Positions 37,290-46,753 of a stretch of 64,000 bases of DNA are shown here, piece after piece. The DNA is from Actinopolyspora mzabensis (GTDB lineage Bacteria; Actinomycetota; Actinomycetes; Mycobacteriales; Pseudonocardiaceae), in NCBI RefSeq assembly GCF_900101095.1, contig NZ_FNFM01000005.1:124001-188000 (forward strand), in the 5' to 3' direction. The position numbers were made by a program, and so were the translations under genes. How positions within the stretch are numbered: the stretch's first letter is position 1; each line of letters starts with the position of its first letter. The notes below the pieces were generated by a model that was given only the letters and a program-made list of their open reading frames with translations, was not told where the DNA came from and ran no database searches.

Positions 37290-38522
37290 ATGCGCAAGAT
37301 CCTCATAGTCGGAGCCGGCCAGGCCGGTTTGCAGACCGGCCTGTGCCTGCTGGAACACGGCTATGACGTCACGGTCATGTCCGCGCGAACGCCGGAGGAG
37401 ATCCGTGGTGGCCGTGTCATGTCGACACAGGCCATGTTCCACACCGCGTTACAGCACGAACGGGACTACAAGCTCAACCTGTGGGAGGGACGCGCACCGC
37501 AGATCCAGGGGCTGGGTGTCTCCATCGCGGCCGAGGACGGAACCAGGGCGCTGGACTGGGTCGGCATGCTGGACAACTACGGCCAGTCGGTCGACCAGCG
37601 CATCAAGATGGCAGGCTGGTTGGAGCTGTTCGAGGACAACGGGGGCAAGGTCATCTTCCACGGGGTGACCACCTCGGATCTGGACTCGCTGACCAGGCAC
37701 TACGAACTGGTGCTCGTCGCGGCGGGCAAGGGTGAACTCGTCCAGTTGTTCGGACGCAATCCCGATCGCTCGCCCTACAACACCCCGCAGCGGATGCTGT
37801 CGGTGAGCTATGTCCACGGCGCCGACCGCAGACCGGAGCACCCGGACATGGACGCGGTGCGGTTCAACGTGGTCCCCGGCGTCGGCGAGCTGTTCGTCAT
37901 CCCCGGCCTTACGCTGAGCGGGCCGTGCGAGATTCCGTTCTTCGAGGGCATACCGGGTGGTCCGCTGGACTGCTGGTCGGACAGGCCCGCTCCGGGCGAG
38001 CACTGGAAGCGCATGCTGGAGCTGATGCGGCAGTACATCCCCTGGGAGTACGAGCGCTTCAAGCACGCCGAACTCACCGACTCGCAGGCCACGCTTTCCG
38101 GTGGTTACGCGCCGGTGGTGCGGCACCCGGTGGGCGAGCTGCCGTCGGGAGGCGTCGTGCTCGGTATGGCCGACGTCGTGGTGGCCAACGACCCCATCAC
38201 CGGTCAGGGCTCCAACAACGCGAGCAAGTGCGCCGCCTCCTACCTCGAGAGCATCCTGGAACGGGGCGACGAACCGTTCGACAGCGACTGGATGAGGCGA
38301 ACCTTCGAACGTTACTGGGCCCAGGTCGAGCCCGTCACGACCTGGACCAACGCGATGTTGCAGCCGCCGCCCGCGCACGTGCTCGACATCTTCTCCCGCG
38401 CCGAGCACAACGCGACCATCCGCAGGCGTTTCGTCAACGCCTTCGACAATCCGGCCGATTTCGGCAACTGGTTCCTCGATCCGGAACTGGCGGAGCAGTA
38501 CCTGCGCGAGGTCGACGGCTGA
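37290..38522 (+). CDS. Styrene-monooxygenase-like (StyA family) FAD-dependent oxygenase
   Basis: The 410-residue flavoprotein begins with a Rossmann motif GAGQAG (8-13) and resembles StyA/IndA two-component epoxidases: GGRVMSTQAMFHTALQHE, and MADVVVANDPITGQGSNNASKC near the end. Such enzymes take reduced FAD from a separate reductase; none is adjacent. It follows cvnD closely on the same strand, so it may be a fifth conservon member, a place taken in some conservons by a P450. The substrate is unknown. AAAGGAAGG upstream is a good ribosome-binding site. Confidence 0.85.
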   Translation: MRKILIVGAGQAGLQTGLCLLEHGYDVTVMSARTPEEIRGGRVMSTQAMFHTALQHERDYKLNLWEGRAPQIQGLGVSIAAEDGTRALDWVGMLDNYGQSVDQRIKMAGWLELFEDNGGKVIFHGVTTSDLDSLTRHYELVLVAAGKGELVQLFGRNPDRSPYNTPQRMLSVSYVHGADRRPEHPDMDAVRFNVVPGVGELFVIPGLTLSGPCEIPFFEGIPGGPLDCWSDRPAPGEHWKRMLELMRQYIPWEYERFKHAELTDSQATLSGGYAPVVRHPVGELPSGGVVLGMADVVVANDPITGQGSNNASKCAASYLESILERGDEPFDSDWMRRTFERYWAQVEPVTTWTNAMLQPPPAHVLDIFSRAEHNATIRRRFVNAFDNPADFGNWFLDPELAEQYLREVDG

Positions 38523-38591
38523 GCGGTCTCCCCGCCCGATGCGACGGCTCGGCCGGGCCACCACCCGGCCGAGCACGCGGCCCGGATCCCG

Positions 38592-39503
38592 TCAAGGATT
38601 CTTGCCGGGCCCGGCGGGGCCCTTACCGCGTCCTCCGCCTTCCCCGGGGCCACCGGGGCCCCTGCGGCGCAGGTAACGCTCGAACTCCGCCGCGATCGTC
38701 TCACCGCTGGTCTCACTCAGCGTGTTCTCGGCGTCCCCGCGTTCCTCCAGCGCCCGCACGTAGTTGCGGACGTCCTCGTCCTCCTCGGCCATCTCGCTGA
38801 CGGTGTTCTCCCACTCCTCCGCCTGCTCCGGGAGATTGTTGAGCGGGACCTCCAGATCCAGCGCCTCCTCCACGCGGTGCAGTAGCGCCAGGGTGGCCTT
38901 CGGCGAGGGTGGTTGCGAAACGTAGTGCGGAACCGCGGCCCAGAACGAGATAGCCGGGATACCGGCCTGTACGCAGGCGTCCTGGAAGATGCCGAGGATG
39001 CCGGTGGGGCCCTCGTAGCGGGAACGCTCCAGGCCGAACCGGCTCGCGGACTCGGCGTCGTAGGCGCTGCCGGTCACCGGGATCGGCCGGGTGTGCGGGG
39101 CGTCGGCCAGCAGCGCCCCGAGGCTGACCACGGTGCTGGCGCCCGCCTGCTCGATGTGGGACAGCAGTTCGGAACAGAACGCGTTCCAACGCATGTTCGG
39201 TTCGATGCCGTGTATCAACACCACGTCTCTGCTGCAACCGGGTGGCCGGCACACGGAGAGCCGCGTGGTCGGCCAGGAGACTTCTCGGGTCACCCCGTCG
39301 ACCAGTTTGACGGTGGGCCGGGACACCTGAAAGTCGTAGTAGGGATCCGGATCGATCTCCGTCCAGCTGGTAGCGTCCCAGGTGAGCTGGAGGTGTTCCA
39401 CGGCTGTACTGGCGGCGTCGCCGCCGTCGTTCCACCCCTCGAAAGCACAGATTATGATGCTGTCCTCGAGGGTGAAACCGGCAGGTGGGGCAGGTACGGA
39501 CAC
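38592..39503 (-). CDS. PAC2 family protein (proteasome assembly chaperone 2-like fold)
   Basis: A 303-residue member of the bacterial PAC2/DUF2048-like family; Rv2125 is the mycobacterial relative. Conserved segments include FEGWNDGGDAASTAVEHL, VLIHGIEPNMRWNAFC, VVSLGALLADAPHTRPIPV and SFWAAVPHYVSQPPSPKATL. The C-terminus is Gly/Pro-rich. Whether it acts on the nearby bacterial proteasome is unknown; the name comes from fold similarity only. GTG 39503 has TACCCT 6 nt upstream. Confidence 0.9.
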   Translation of the reverse strand: MSVPAPPAGFTLEDSIIICAFEGWNDGGDAASTAVEHLQLTWDATSWTEIDPDPYYDFQVSRPTVKLVDGVTREVSWPTTRLSVCRPPGCSRDVVLIHGIEPNMRWNAFCSELLSHIEQAGASTVVSLGALLADAPHTRPIPVTGSAYDAESASRFGLERSRYEGPTGILGIFQDACVQAGIPAISFWAAVPHYVSQPPSPKATLALLHRVEEALDLEVPLNNLPEQAEEWENTVSEMAEEDEDVRNYVRALEERGDAENTLSETSGETIAAEFERYLRRRGPGGPGEGGGRGKGPAGPGKNP

Positions 39504-39509
39504 ACGGCG

Positions 39510-39515
39510 AGGGTA
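39510..39515 (-). promoter_or_regulatory. -10 box of the PAC2 gene
   Basis: TACCCT (TANNNT) on the minus strand ends 6 nt before the GTG at 39503. Confidence 0.4.
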
Positions 39516-39626
39516 CTACCCACCTCGTGCGCTGTCGGAGATGATTGATGCCGAGGGCCGTAGCCGCTCGGTAGCCGCCCTCGTGGCTGTGCTCACATCG
39601 CGTACTGCGCACCGTGAACGAGGCAG

Positions 39627-39632
39627 TAAGCT
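39627..39632 (+). promoter_or_regulatory. -10 box upstream of a leaderless mini-ORF
   Basis: TAAGCT ends 6 nt before ATG 39639, the start of a 27-codon frame that overlaps the HAD gene start. Confidence 0.4.
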
Positions 39633-39638
39633 GGGCGC

Positions 39639-39722
39639 ATGTGCAACGATCTTCGACGGTCGTCCTGCCCGGGCCGTCCCGGAGCCTGGTCCCGGGAGCG
39701 GGCGGGAGGTCCGCTTCGATGA
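39639..39722 (+). CDS. Putative 27-aa leaderless upstream ORF coupled to the HAD phosphatase gene
   Basis: The frame reads MCNDLRRSSCPGRPGAWSRE and seven more residues, ending in a TGA that overlaps the HAD ATG (ATGA, 39719-39722). A TAAGCT -10 box ends 6 nt before it, the spacing seen for leaderless genes elsewhere in the window. It is Arg/Gly-rich with two Cys and has no known homologue to me. The role would be translational coupling or regulation of the HAD gene. It could equally be chance, since a Shine-Dalgarno (GGGAGG) for the HAD gene lies inside it. Confidence 0.35.
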   Translation: MCNDLRRSSCPGRPGAWSRERAGGPLR

Positions 39723-40435
39723 CCGAAACCGATCCTCGCGCCGCCGCGTCCCCTCGGCCCCCCGCTCCGGAGTTCCCCGCCGCCGTGCTCTTCGACATGG
39801 ACGGCACCCTGGTCGACTCCGAGAAGCTCTGGACGGTCGCCATGGACGACTACGCGGCGACCAACGGCGCCGAGATCAGCGACGCCGCGCGGGCACGCAT
39901 GGTCGGTTCGAACATGTCCCGCAGCATGCGGTTGCTGCTCACCGACATCGGCATGCCCACCGGCCCGGCCGACATCGAGGCGGCGGGGCAACAGGTGATC
40001 GAGCGGATGGCGGAGATGCTCGACAACGATCTCACCTGGCGTCCCGGCGCCGAACAGGCACTGCGTCGGGTCAGTACCGATGGTGTTCCGGTCGCGCTGG
40101 TGACTTCCACCATCCGTTCGCTGACCGACATCGCGCTGCGAACCATCGGTGCCGAGATGTTCGACGCGACCGTCTGCGGCGACGAGGTGGACGGTTACAA
40201 CAAGCCCGATCCGGAGCCCTACCTGCGCGCTTGTCGCAAGCTGGGCGTCGACCCGGCACACTGCGTCGCCATCGAGGATTCCCCCACAGGTGTGAGCTCT
40301 GCCGTGTCGGCGGGGTGCGCGGTGCTCGGAGTGAGCTGCGAGGTCCCCCTGGAGCCCGAGCTGGGGTGCACCATCCGGGACTCCCTGGAAGGGCTCGACA
40401 CCGTTGAGCTCGCTACGTTGCTGCGTCGCGGCTGA
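39719..40435 (+). CDS. HAD superfamily hydrolase (beta-phosphoglucomutase/phosphatase type)
   Basis: The 238-residue protein has HAD motif [11 protein letters not shown], motif II VALVTST, motif III Lys in [10 protein letters not shown] and motif [10 protein letters not shown], with an alpha-helical cap after motif I. It resembles sugar-phosphate phosphatases; the substrate is unknown. ATG 39719 follows GGGAGG. It precedes hisE in a possible short operon. Confidence 0.9.
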   Translation: MTETDPRAAASPRPPAPEFPAAVLFDMDGTLVDSEKLWTVAMDDYAATNGAEISDAARARMVGSNMSRSMRLLLTDIGMPTGPADIEAAGQQVIERMAEMLDNDLTWRPGAEQALRRVSTDGVPVALVTSTIRSLTDIALRTIGAEMFDATVCGDEVDGYNKPDPEPYLRACRKLGVDPAHCVAIEDSPTGVSSAVSAGCAVLGVSCEVPLEPELGCTIRDSLEGLDTVELATLLRRG

Positions 40436-40499
40436 GCCCGCCGCGTCCGAGGCCGGGCGGTGTTCGGTTCGGCGCGGCGGGATGCAAGGATCACCGACC

Positions 40500-40763
40500 G
40501 TGAAGACCTTCGACGAGCTGTTCAATCAGCTTCAGCAGCGTGCGCACAGCCGGCCCGAGGGCTCCGCCACGGTCGCCGCCCTCGACGCGGGGATCCATTC
40601 CCAGGGCAAGAAAGTCCTGGAGGAGGCGGGAGAAGTCTGGTTGGCCGCCGAACACGAGTCCGACGAGCAGCTCGCCGAGGAGGCTTCCCAGCTGCTCTAC
40701 CGGCTGCAGGTGATCCTGCTCGCGCGAGGGCTCTCCCCCGAAGATGTCTACCGCTATCTGTGA
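40500..40763 (+). CDS. hisE: Phosphoribosyl-ATP diphosphatase HisE
   Basis: HisE hydrolyses PR-ATP to PR-AMP, the second step of histidine biosynthesis. The 87-residue product has the all-alpha MazG-like fold with [17 protein letters not shown] and [18 protein letters not shown], supplying the metal-binding Glu/Asp residues. GTG 40500 has AAGGA about 9 nt upstream and yields the standard MKTFDELF start. In M. tuberculosis hisG follows hisE; here no hisG is present and element copy C begins 37 nt after the stop. Confidence 0.95.
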   Translation: MKTFDELFNQLQQRAHSRPEGSATVAALDAGIHSQGKKVLEEAGEVWLAAEHESDEQLAEEASQLLYRLQVILLARGLSPEDVYRYL

Positions 40764-41170
40764 TTCAGATTCCTCGCTCGTCGTGCCGGGGTGGGTGCGT
40801 GGCGGAACCTCTCGCGGGCTCTCGCTGCGGGGAGGCCCGACATCGAGTAGGTACTACGTCACGTCGGGCCTTCCTCGCGAGAGCACCACGAGAGAACCCG
40901 CGGCGGTGCGAGTTGCGAAGGTGGCCGTTCGGCGCTGCCGCGCCGAAAATTGCTTGTCGGCTCGGTTGAGCACGTTGTCACACATCCGGTGCGCTGGGAC
41001 GAAGGTGCCTCGCGGGATTGTCCGGATTCTCGGTTCGATTCGACAAGGGCCCGGCTCGGGCGGTTCCGCGTTCCGGCGAGGTGACCGGATCGTGATTCGA
41101 ACGGCACATAGAGCGCGCCCCGCGGCGGATAATGGTGTCCGGAAGACGCCAAGTACTAGCGGGAGGACCC
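40764..41170. other. Intergenic region after hisE
   Basis: The 407-nt spacer contains dispersed element copy C (40801-40950) where hisG would be expected. Beyond that, about 200 nt precede the VOC gene without a supported gene or clear promoter. Confidence 0.5.
40801..40950 (+). repeat. Dispersed double-hairpin intergenic element, copy C
   Basis: It starts GGCGGAACCTCTCGCGGGC, 37 nt after the hisE stop. The inner stem AGGCCCGAC/GTCGGGCCT is intact; the outer stem keeps GCTCTCG/CGAGAGC but loses its end pairs. The distal palindrome TTCGGCGCTGCCGCGCCGAA follows at 40929-40948. Confidence 0.8.
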
Positions 41171-42019
41171 ATGGGTGTGGTCCCGGTGGACTCCGCGCCG
41201 CCGAAATGGCAGCTGTACGCGGGGATGCCCTGCTGGATCGAGTTGGTAACCCCGGATCTCGAGCGGGCATGCGAGTTCTACACGGCACTGTTCGGCTGGC
41301 GGTACGAACAGCGCCAGGCATCGGACGGCAGTGAGCACCTGATCGCCACGCACGACGGTTTTCCCGTCGCGAGCCTGCAGGCGGCGGGGGAGGACGTGGC
41401 CGGATGGCGATTGTTCCTGGCCACGGGGGACTGTCGAACAGCCTGCGAGCAGGCCGAGAGCAACGGTGCCAGCGTGACCGTGCCGCCCGGCCATCTCAGC
41501 GGTATCGGCACCAAGGCCGTGCTCACCGATCCCTCCGACGTCGAGTTCGGACTGCTCGAACCGGAGGCCGCCTGGCAGTTCGACGTGGGGTTGCCCGCCA
41601 CCCTCATGTGGGCTGAACTGCTCACCATCAAGGCGCAGACGGCCGATCTGTTCTTCCAGGAGCTGTTCGGTTACACCGCCACGCAGTTCGGCACCGAGAA
41701 CCAACTCGACTACTCGGTCTGGTACCTGGGCGAGGAGTCGGTGATGGCTCGCGTCAGCATGCTCCGCGATCACATCAACGGCGAGACCGAGCCGCACTGG
41801 TTGATCTATCTCGGTGTCGACTCGAACCTCGGCACCGACGAGACGGTCCGGCGGGCCATCGCCGCGCACGGCAGGGTGCGGGCCAACCCGTACGACTCGT
41901 CCCTGGGCAGAATGGCCGTGTTGCGTGATCCCACCGGGGCGAGGTTCGCGCTGGTGGACGCTTCGGAAGCGTCACGCGGCCACGGGATTCCCGGCAACTA
42001 CGATCCCTACGAGGACTGA
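41171..42019 (+). CDS. VOC family protein with two glyoxalase-like domains
   Basis: The 282-residue protein consists of two vicinal-oxygen-chelate modules (about 15-130 and 145-270), with PCWIELVTPDLERACEFYTALFGW and MWAELLTIKAQTADLFFQELFGYTA at their starts. Such proteins include glyoxalases, dioxygenases and antibiotic-binding proteins; the usual metal His/Glu pattern is incomplete, so the activity is unclear. ATG 41171 has a strong GGGAGGA. Confidence 0.85.
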   Translation: MGVVPVDSAPPKWQLYAGMPCWIELVTPDLERACEFYTALFGWRYEQRQASDGSEHLIATHDGFPVASLQAAGEDVAGWRLFLATGDCRTACEQAESNGASVTVPPGHLSGIGTKAVLTDPSDVEFGLLEPEAAWQFDVGLPATLMWAELLTIKAQTADLFFQELFGYTATQFGTENQLDYSVWYLGEESVMARVSMLRDHINGETEPHWLIYLGVDSNLGTDETVRRAIAAHGRVRANPYDSSLGRMAVLRDPTGARFALVDASEASRGHGIPGNYDPYED

Positions 42020-42067
42020 GCGGGTTTGTCCGCTCCGGCCGCCGAACGGTTCTCGCCGCGGTGGGCC

Positions 42068-42113
42068 CGACGCCGAGCGCCACGCCCGACGCCGAGCGCC
42101 ACGCACGACGCCG
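42068..42113. repeat. 19-bp tandem repeat (2.4 copies)
   Basis: The unit CGACGCCGAGCGCCACGCC occurs at 42068 and 42087 and partly at 42106, in the spacer after the VOC gene. It is flanked by GGGCCCG on both sides. Confidence 0.85.
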
Positions 42114-42180
42114 GGCCCGCCGCGCGGAAACCCACCCGGATGCGGAGGCGCGGTATTCGCGAGCTTCGTCGGAGTCCGCT

Positions 42181-42228
42181 GGGAAGCTCAGAGTCTGGTG
42201 GGAAGCTCAGAGTCTGGTGGGAAGCAGC
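42181..42228. repeat. 19-bp tandem repeat (2.5 copies) spanning the thioesterase stop
   Basis: The unit GGGAAGCTCAGAGTCTGGT occurs at 42181 and 42200 with a partial copy at 42219. The stop codon of the minus-strand thioesterase gene (42207-42209) lies inside the second copy. Confidence 0.88.
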
Positions 42229-42992
42229 GCCTGCGCGCTCTGCCCGACGGGGCCCGCTGCATCGTGCAGCGTGGTCCGGGTCAGTCCCGCGCCGTCCGGA
42301 CCGAGCGTCATGCGCGCGTCGAGACCCACCCACTCACCGTGCGGTTCCCGGGCCAGGTGCACGGTGAGATCGGTGTTGGCGAACGCCCACTGCTCGAACG
42401 GGAGACTGCTCGATACGCCGCTGGCGCAGTCGGCCACGGCGAACAGTCGCTGCAACGGGCTCGGTTCCTCGCCCGCCACCAGCGGCATGCGCTGCCTCGC
42501 CCACACCTCCGCGTGGCCCGGTTCCGGTGTCGCGGTGCTCGCCGTACGCCACTCCAGTGCGTTGGCGTAACCGCCCGCCCAGCCTGCCGGTAACGGCATC
42601 ACGGGGCACTCGGCCGGATCCGTGAGCCGCCGCGCGTCGTCGCGGGCCACGTCGGCGGTGTCGGAGCGCAGCATCCGCCAGGCCCGTGCGGTGGCCGCGA
42701 CTCGCCCCGAGGCCGCGATCTCGGCGGTTACCAGCTCCACGGAGCGCCCCGGGCGCGCGACCTCCGCCCGTACCGTCACCTCGTCCACCGGCACCGGCCC
42801 GAGCACGTCCACACTCACCCTGCGGACGGAGCGGCGTTCGTCGGGTTCACAGCACTCGATGCCGCGCACCAGCAGTGCCGCCACCGGCCCCAGGTGCTGG
42901 GCCTTGTCCGACCACGGCCCGACGGTGTGCTCCGTGGCGCGGAAAACACCCTGATCGAGCTGTTCGTAGAACACTTCCTCCGTCGTCGCCAA
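42207..42992 (-). CDS. Acyl-CoA thioesterase-like protein (double hotdog fold)
   Basis: The 261-residue protein looks like a TesB-type double-hotdog: a first half with WSDKAQHLGPVAALLVRGIE and VRRVSVDVLGPVPVDEVTV, and a second with PSPLQRLFAVADCASGVSSS and FANTDLTVHLAREPHGEWVG. The second hotdog retains the Asp and Ser/Thr positions typical of the family. The TTG start at 42992 is preceded by GGAGGG. No pathway is indicated by neighbours. Confidence 0.82.
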   Translation of the reverse strand: MATTEEVFYEQLDQGVFRATEHTVGPWSDKAQHLGPVAALLVRGIECCEPDERRSVRRVSVDVLGPVPVDEVTVRAEVARPGRSVELVTAEIAASGRVAATARAWRMLRSDTADVARDDARRLTDPAECPVMPLPAGWAGGYANALEWRTASTATPEPGHAEVWARQRMPLVAGEEPSPLQRLFAVADCASGVSSSLPFEQWAFANTDLTVHLAREPHGEWVGLDARMTLGPDGAGLTRTTLHDAAGPVGQSAQALLPTRL

Positions 42993-43092
42993 TGCGGTTC
43001 CCTCCGCCGTCTCGTCATTCCGCCGGGTGATCCGTGCCGCCGTGTTGTCCCCGCCGCACGGCCGTCGTCCTCGCGTGGACCGTTATAGGAGT

Positions 43093-43989
43093 TCAGGCGC
43101 CGTGTTCGGCGGGGGTGGTTCGCTGTTCCGCTTCCGGCCAACCGGGATAGGGCGGAGGCGTACCCCCGTGGGCGGGGCACAGTGGTTTGAAGTCGCAGAA
43201 GTCGCACAACCGGGACGGAGTGGGGCGGAAGTCGCCGCTGCGTCCCGCGCGCAGGATGGCCTGCCAGATGGCCTGCAGCGTCCGTTCGAATCCGCGCAGC
43301 TCCGCCTCGTCGGGCGTGTAGGCCAGCGACTGGCGGTCCTTCAGATACATCAGCAGCAGCTGCCGGGGCAGTTCCCCTCGGGTTCGCCACAGCACCAGGG
43401 CGTAGAACTTCATCTGGAACAGCGCCTTGTTCTCACCGACCTGCCGGGGCGCGGAGCCGGTCTTGTAGTCGACCAGCCGAACCTCGCCGGTGGGGGCGAC
43501 ATCGATTCGGTCGACGAATCCCCGCAGCAGTACACCGCTGTCCAGTTCGGTTTCCACCCGCAGCTCGCACGCCTCGGGGTCGAGCCGCCGCGGGTCCTCC
43601 AGCTCGAAGTACGATTCGAGAAGGTCACCGGTGGAGTCCAACCACTCGGTCAGCTCGTGCTCGTCGGCGAACAGCTCGGCCAACTCGGGCTGCTCGGCAC
43701 GCAGTTCCCGCCAGGCGGGTGTGAGGAGTTCGGCGGCCGTGGCACGGTCCCGCCGCGCGGCGGGCAGCTGGAACAGCCGTTCCAGCACCGAATGCACCAC
43801 GGTGCCGCGTGCCTGCGCCTTCGTGGGGGTTTCCGGAAGCCGGTCCACCGCGCGGAACCGGTACAGCAGCGGGCACTGCTTGAAGTCGCTCGCACGGGAC
43901 GGTGAGAGCGCCGGACGGCGCCCACCGGATCCCCCACGTGCGGAACTCGCGAGCTGGCCGCCTGTTTCGGTCCGGGCAGATTTTGCCAT
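43093..43989 (-). CDS. RecB-family exonuclease (PD-(D/E)XK nuclease with 4Fe-4S cysteines)
   Basis: A 298-residue nuclease domain with LLRGFVDRIDVA and VRLVDYKTG giving the PD-(D/E)XK active site, and Cys39 plus Cys262, Cys265 and Cys271 (C-x2-C-x5-C) as the AddB-like iron-sulfur staple. It corresponds to Rv2119, next to trmI in M. tuberculosis. ATG 43989 is supported by the -10 box TAGGGT 8 nt upstream. Confidence 0.92.
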   Translation of the reverse strand: MAKSARTETGGQLASSARGGSGGRRPALSPSRASDFKQCPLLYRFRAVDRLPETPTKAQARGTVVHSVLERLFQLPAARRDRATAAELLTPAWRELRAEQPELAELFADEHELTEWLDSTGDLLESYFELEDPRRLDPEACELRVETELDSGVLLRGFVDRIDVAPTGEVRLVDYKTGSAPRQVGENKALFQMKFYALVLWRTRGELPRQLLLMYLKDRQSLAYTPDEAELRGFERTLQAIWQAILRAGRSGDFRPTPSRLCDFCDFKPLCPAHGGTPPPYPGWPEAEQRTTPAEHGA

Positions 43990-43997
43990 GACCGGCA

Positions 43998-44003
43998 ACC
44001 CTA
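43998..44003 (-). promoter_or_regulatory. -10 box of the RecB-family gene
   Basis: TAGGGT on the minus strand ends 8 nt before the ATG at 43989; no Shine-Dalgarno is present. Confidence 0.5.
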
Positions 44004-44179
44004 GTAGGGATTGGTGCTTCCGGTTCGCCGAGGTGCTCCCGTGGGAAACCCCACGGGCTCGCGTCGCGGGCAGGGTCCGTACCGGGAGGTTCGAATCGAG
44101 ACGGGCGTGGGAGGAAGCCGAGAGCCACGACACGCCGCGTTCCCGCCACCGTGATCCGCTCGTCGTCGCCGTGGCATTC

Positions 44180-44185
44180 TAGGCT
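44180..44185 (+). promoter_or_regulatory. -10 box of the site-2 protease gene
   Basis: TAGGCT ends 6 nt before the ATG at 44192. Confidence 0.5.
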
Positions 44186-44191
44186 GCTCGT

Positions 44192-45331
44192 ATGGCCACC
44201 ACCGAGGAGAGGCGAGCGGGTTCCGGCGGGGCGGGGCTGCGGCTCTGCCGGGTTGTCGGAGTTCCGGTACTGCTGTCCCCGTCCTGGTGGGTGGGTGCCG
44301 TCCTCATCGTGCTGCTCTACACCCCGCTGGTGCGCGGCCTGCTGCCGAACGCGGGGATATGGGCGAGCGCGTTCGTCGCGGCGGCGTTCACCGTGTTCCT
44401 GGCCGGTTCGGTGTTGCTGCACGAGCTCGGCCACTGTCTCGTGGCGCTGCGCCTGGGCCTGCCGGTGCGGCGGGTACGGCTGTTCCTGCTCGGTGGGATA
44501 TCCGAGATCGCCCGCAGCCCTCCCACCGCGTTCCGGGAGGGGCTGATCGCGGCGGCGGGCCCCGTGGTCTCGCTGGTGCTCGCCGGTTTCACCGGGATCG
44601 GTTGGTTCGCGTTGCAGCCGTACGGTGCGGTGTGGTTGCTGGTGGCGCAGACCTGCGTCGCCAACCTCGCGGTCGGGGTGTTCAACCTGCTCCCCGGACT
44701 GCCGCTGGACGGCGGCAGGATGCTGCGTGCGGTCACGTGGCGGTTGACCGCCGATCGGCACCGCGGAACCGTCGCGGGGGCGCTGGGGGCGGTGTTCGTC
44801 GCGCTCGGCCTGCTCGGGTGGGCGTTCGGTGGTGCCATGGGCGACGCTCCCGGGCGGTGGTTGCGGCTGGCGGTGGGGGTGCTGATGGCCTGGTTCGTGC
44901 TCGCCGGGGCGTACTCGGAGTACACCGCGGGGCGGGGAGAGCGCTGGCCCAGCGGGACGGGGTTGGTGGACTTGTTGCGGCCCGTGCTGCAACTGCCCGC
45001 GGAGAGCCCCGTGGGGGACGCGTTGGCGGCCGCCGCGGGCCGCGGCGTGGTGCTGGTGCGCGCCGACGGGGTGGCGGTCGGGCTACTGGAGCAGTCACGC
45101 GCCGCCGAGCTGGCCGCGACCTCACCCGGAGAGCCCGCCGAGCGGGCGTCCGAACAGGTGCTGCCCGAGACCGTGCTGCTGCGCGACGAGCCTCCCGAAC
45201 AGGTGCTGCACCGACTGCGCACCGTCTCGGCGGAGCAGTTCCTGGTGGTCGACTCCGAGGGCAGACCCTGCGGTGTGTTGCGTCGTACCGCCGTACGGGA
45301 CGCGGCACGGCGGTACGGGCCGGAGTCCTGA
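44192..45331 (+). CDS. Site-2 protease family protein (M50) with C-terminal CBS domains
   Basis: An intramembrane zinc metalloprotease of 379 residues. HELGH (His77, Glu78, His81) and NLLPGLPLDGGRML (Asp173) are the zinc and third-ligand motifs, within about six membrane helices. The C-terminal ~110 residues look like a CBS pair (PVGDALAAAAGRGVVLVRADG and VLHRLRTVSAEQFLVVDSEGRPC). Such proteins cut membrane-bound factors and are regulated by nucleotide binding. The substrate is unknown. Confidence 0.92.
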   Translation: MATTEERRAGSGGAGLRLCRVVGVPVLLSPSWWVGAVLIVLLYTPLVRGLLPNAGIWASAFVAAAFTVFLAGSVLLHELGHCLVALRLGLPVRRVRLFLLGGISEIARSPPTAFREGLIAAAGPVVSLVLAGFTGIGWFALQPYGAVWLLVAQTCVANLAVGVFNLLPGLPLDGGRMLRAVTWRLTADRHRGTVAGALGAVFVALGLLGWAFGGAMGDAPGRWLRLAVGVLMAWFVLAGAYSEYTAGRGERWPSGTGLVDLLRPVLQLPAESPVGDALAAAAGRGVVLVRADGVAVGLLEQSRAAELAATSPGEPAERASEQVLPETVLLRDEPPEQVLHRLRTVSAEQFLVVDSEGRPCGVLRRTAVRDAARRYGPES

Positions 45332-46378
<1,047 letters not shown>

Positions 46379-46753
46379 CCGGTGGCCGCGTGACCCTCGC
46401 CTGGTCACAGGGACGGCCAGCTCCGACTTCCCGGGCCGGGCTCTTCGGTGGGGAAGTCGGAGCGGACTCGCGGTTTCAGCCGGTGGACGAGTGGCCACCT
46501 TCGCACACCTTCCGAGGGCCATTCTCGACGATCACGTCGAGATCGTCTTCGGAACTGCTCGTATATTCGGGACCTCGAGGATTCCGGCGTCTGCCGTGAT
46601 GGTTGCTTGAATTTTCCACCGCGACGGAATCGGGACTTTGTGCACGCTCATCAGGTCGACGTCGAAGCTCGGGTCTTCCTACGTGTTCTCTGTTTGGAAA
46701 TGCGTCGTTTCCCGTTTTCGAAAACCTCGGTTACACCCTGGTGATCTCCGGCT
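46379..46753. other. Intergenic region between trmI and a convergent membrane protein gene
   Basis: This 375-nt stretch starts with the trmI terminator stem (46420-46463) and is then AT-richer (46500-46740) with no clear gene or promoter. It lies between convergent gene ends, where no promoter is required. Confidence 0.5.
46420..46463. terminator. Perfect 13-bp stem after trmI
   Basis: GCTCCGACTTCCC (46420-46432) and GGGAAGTCGGAGC (46451-46463) pair perfectly with an 18-nt loop, 41 nt after the stop and between convergent genes. Confidence 0.8.
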
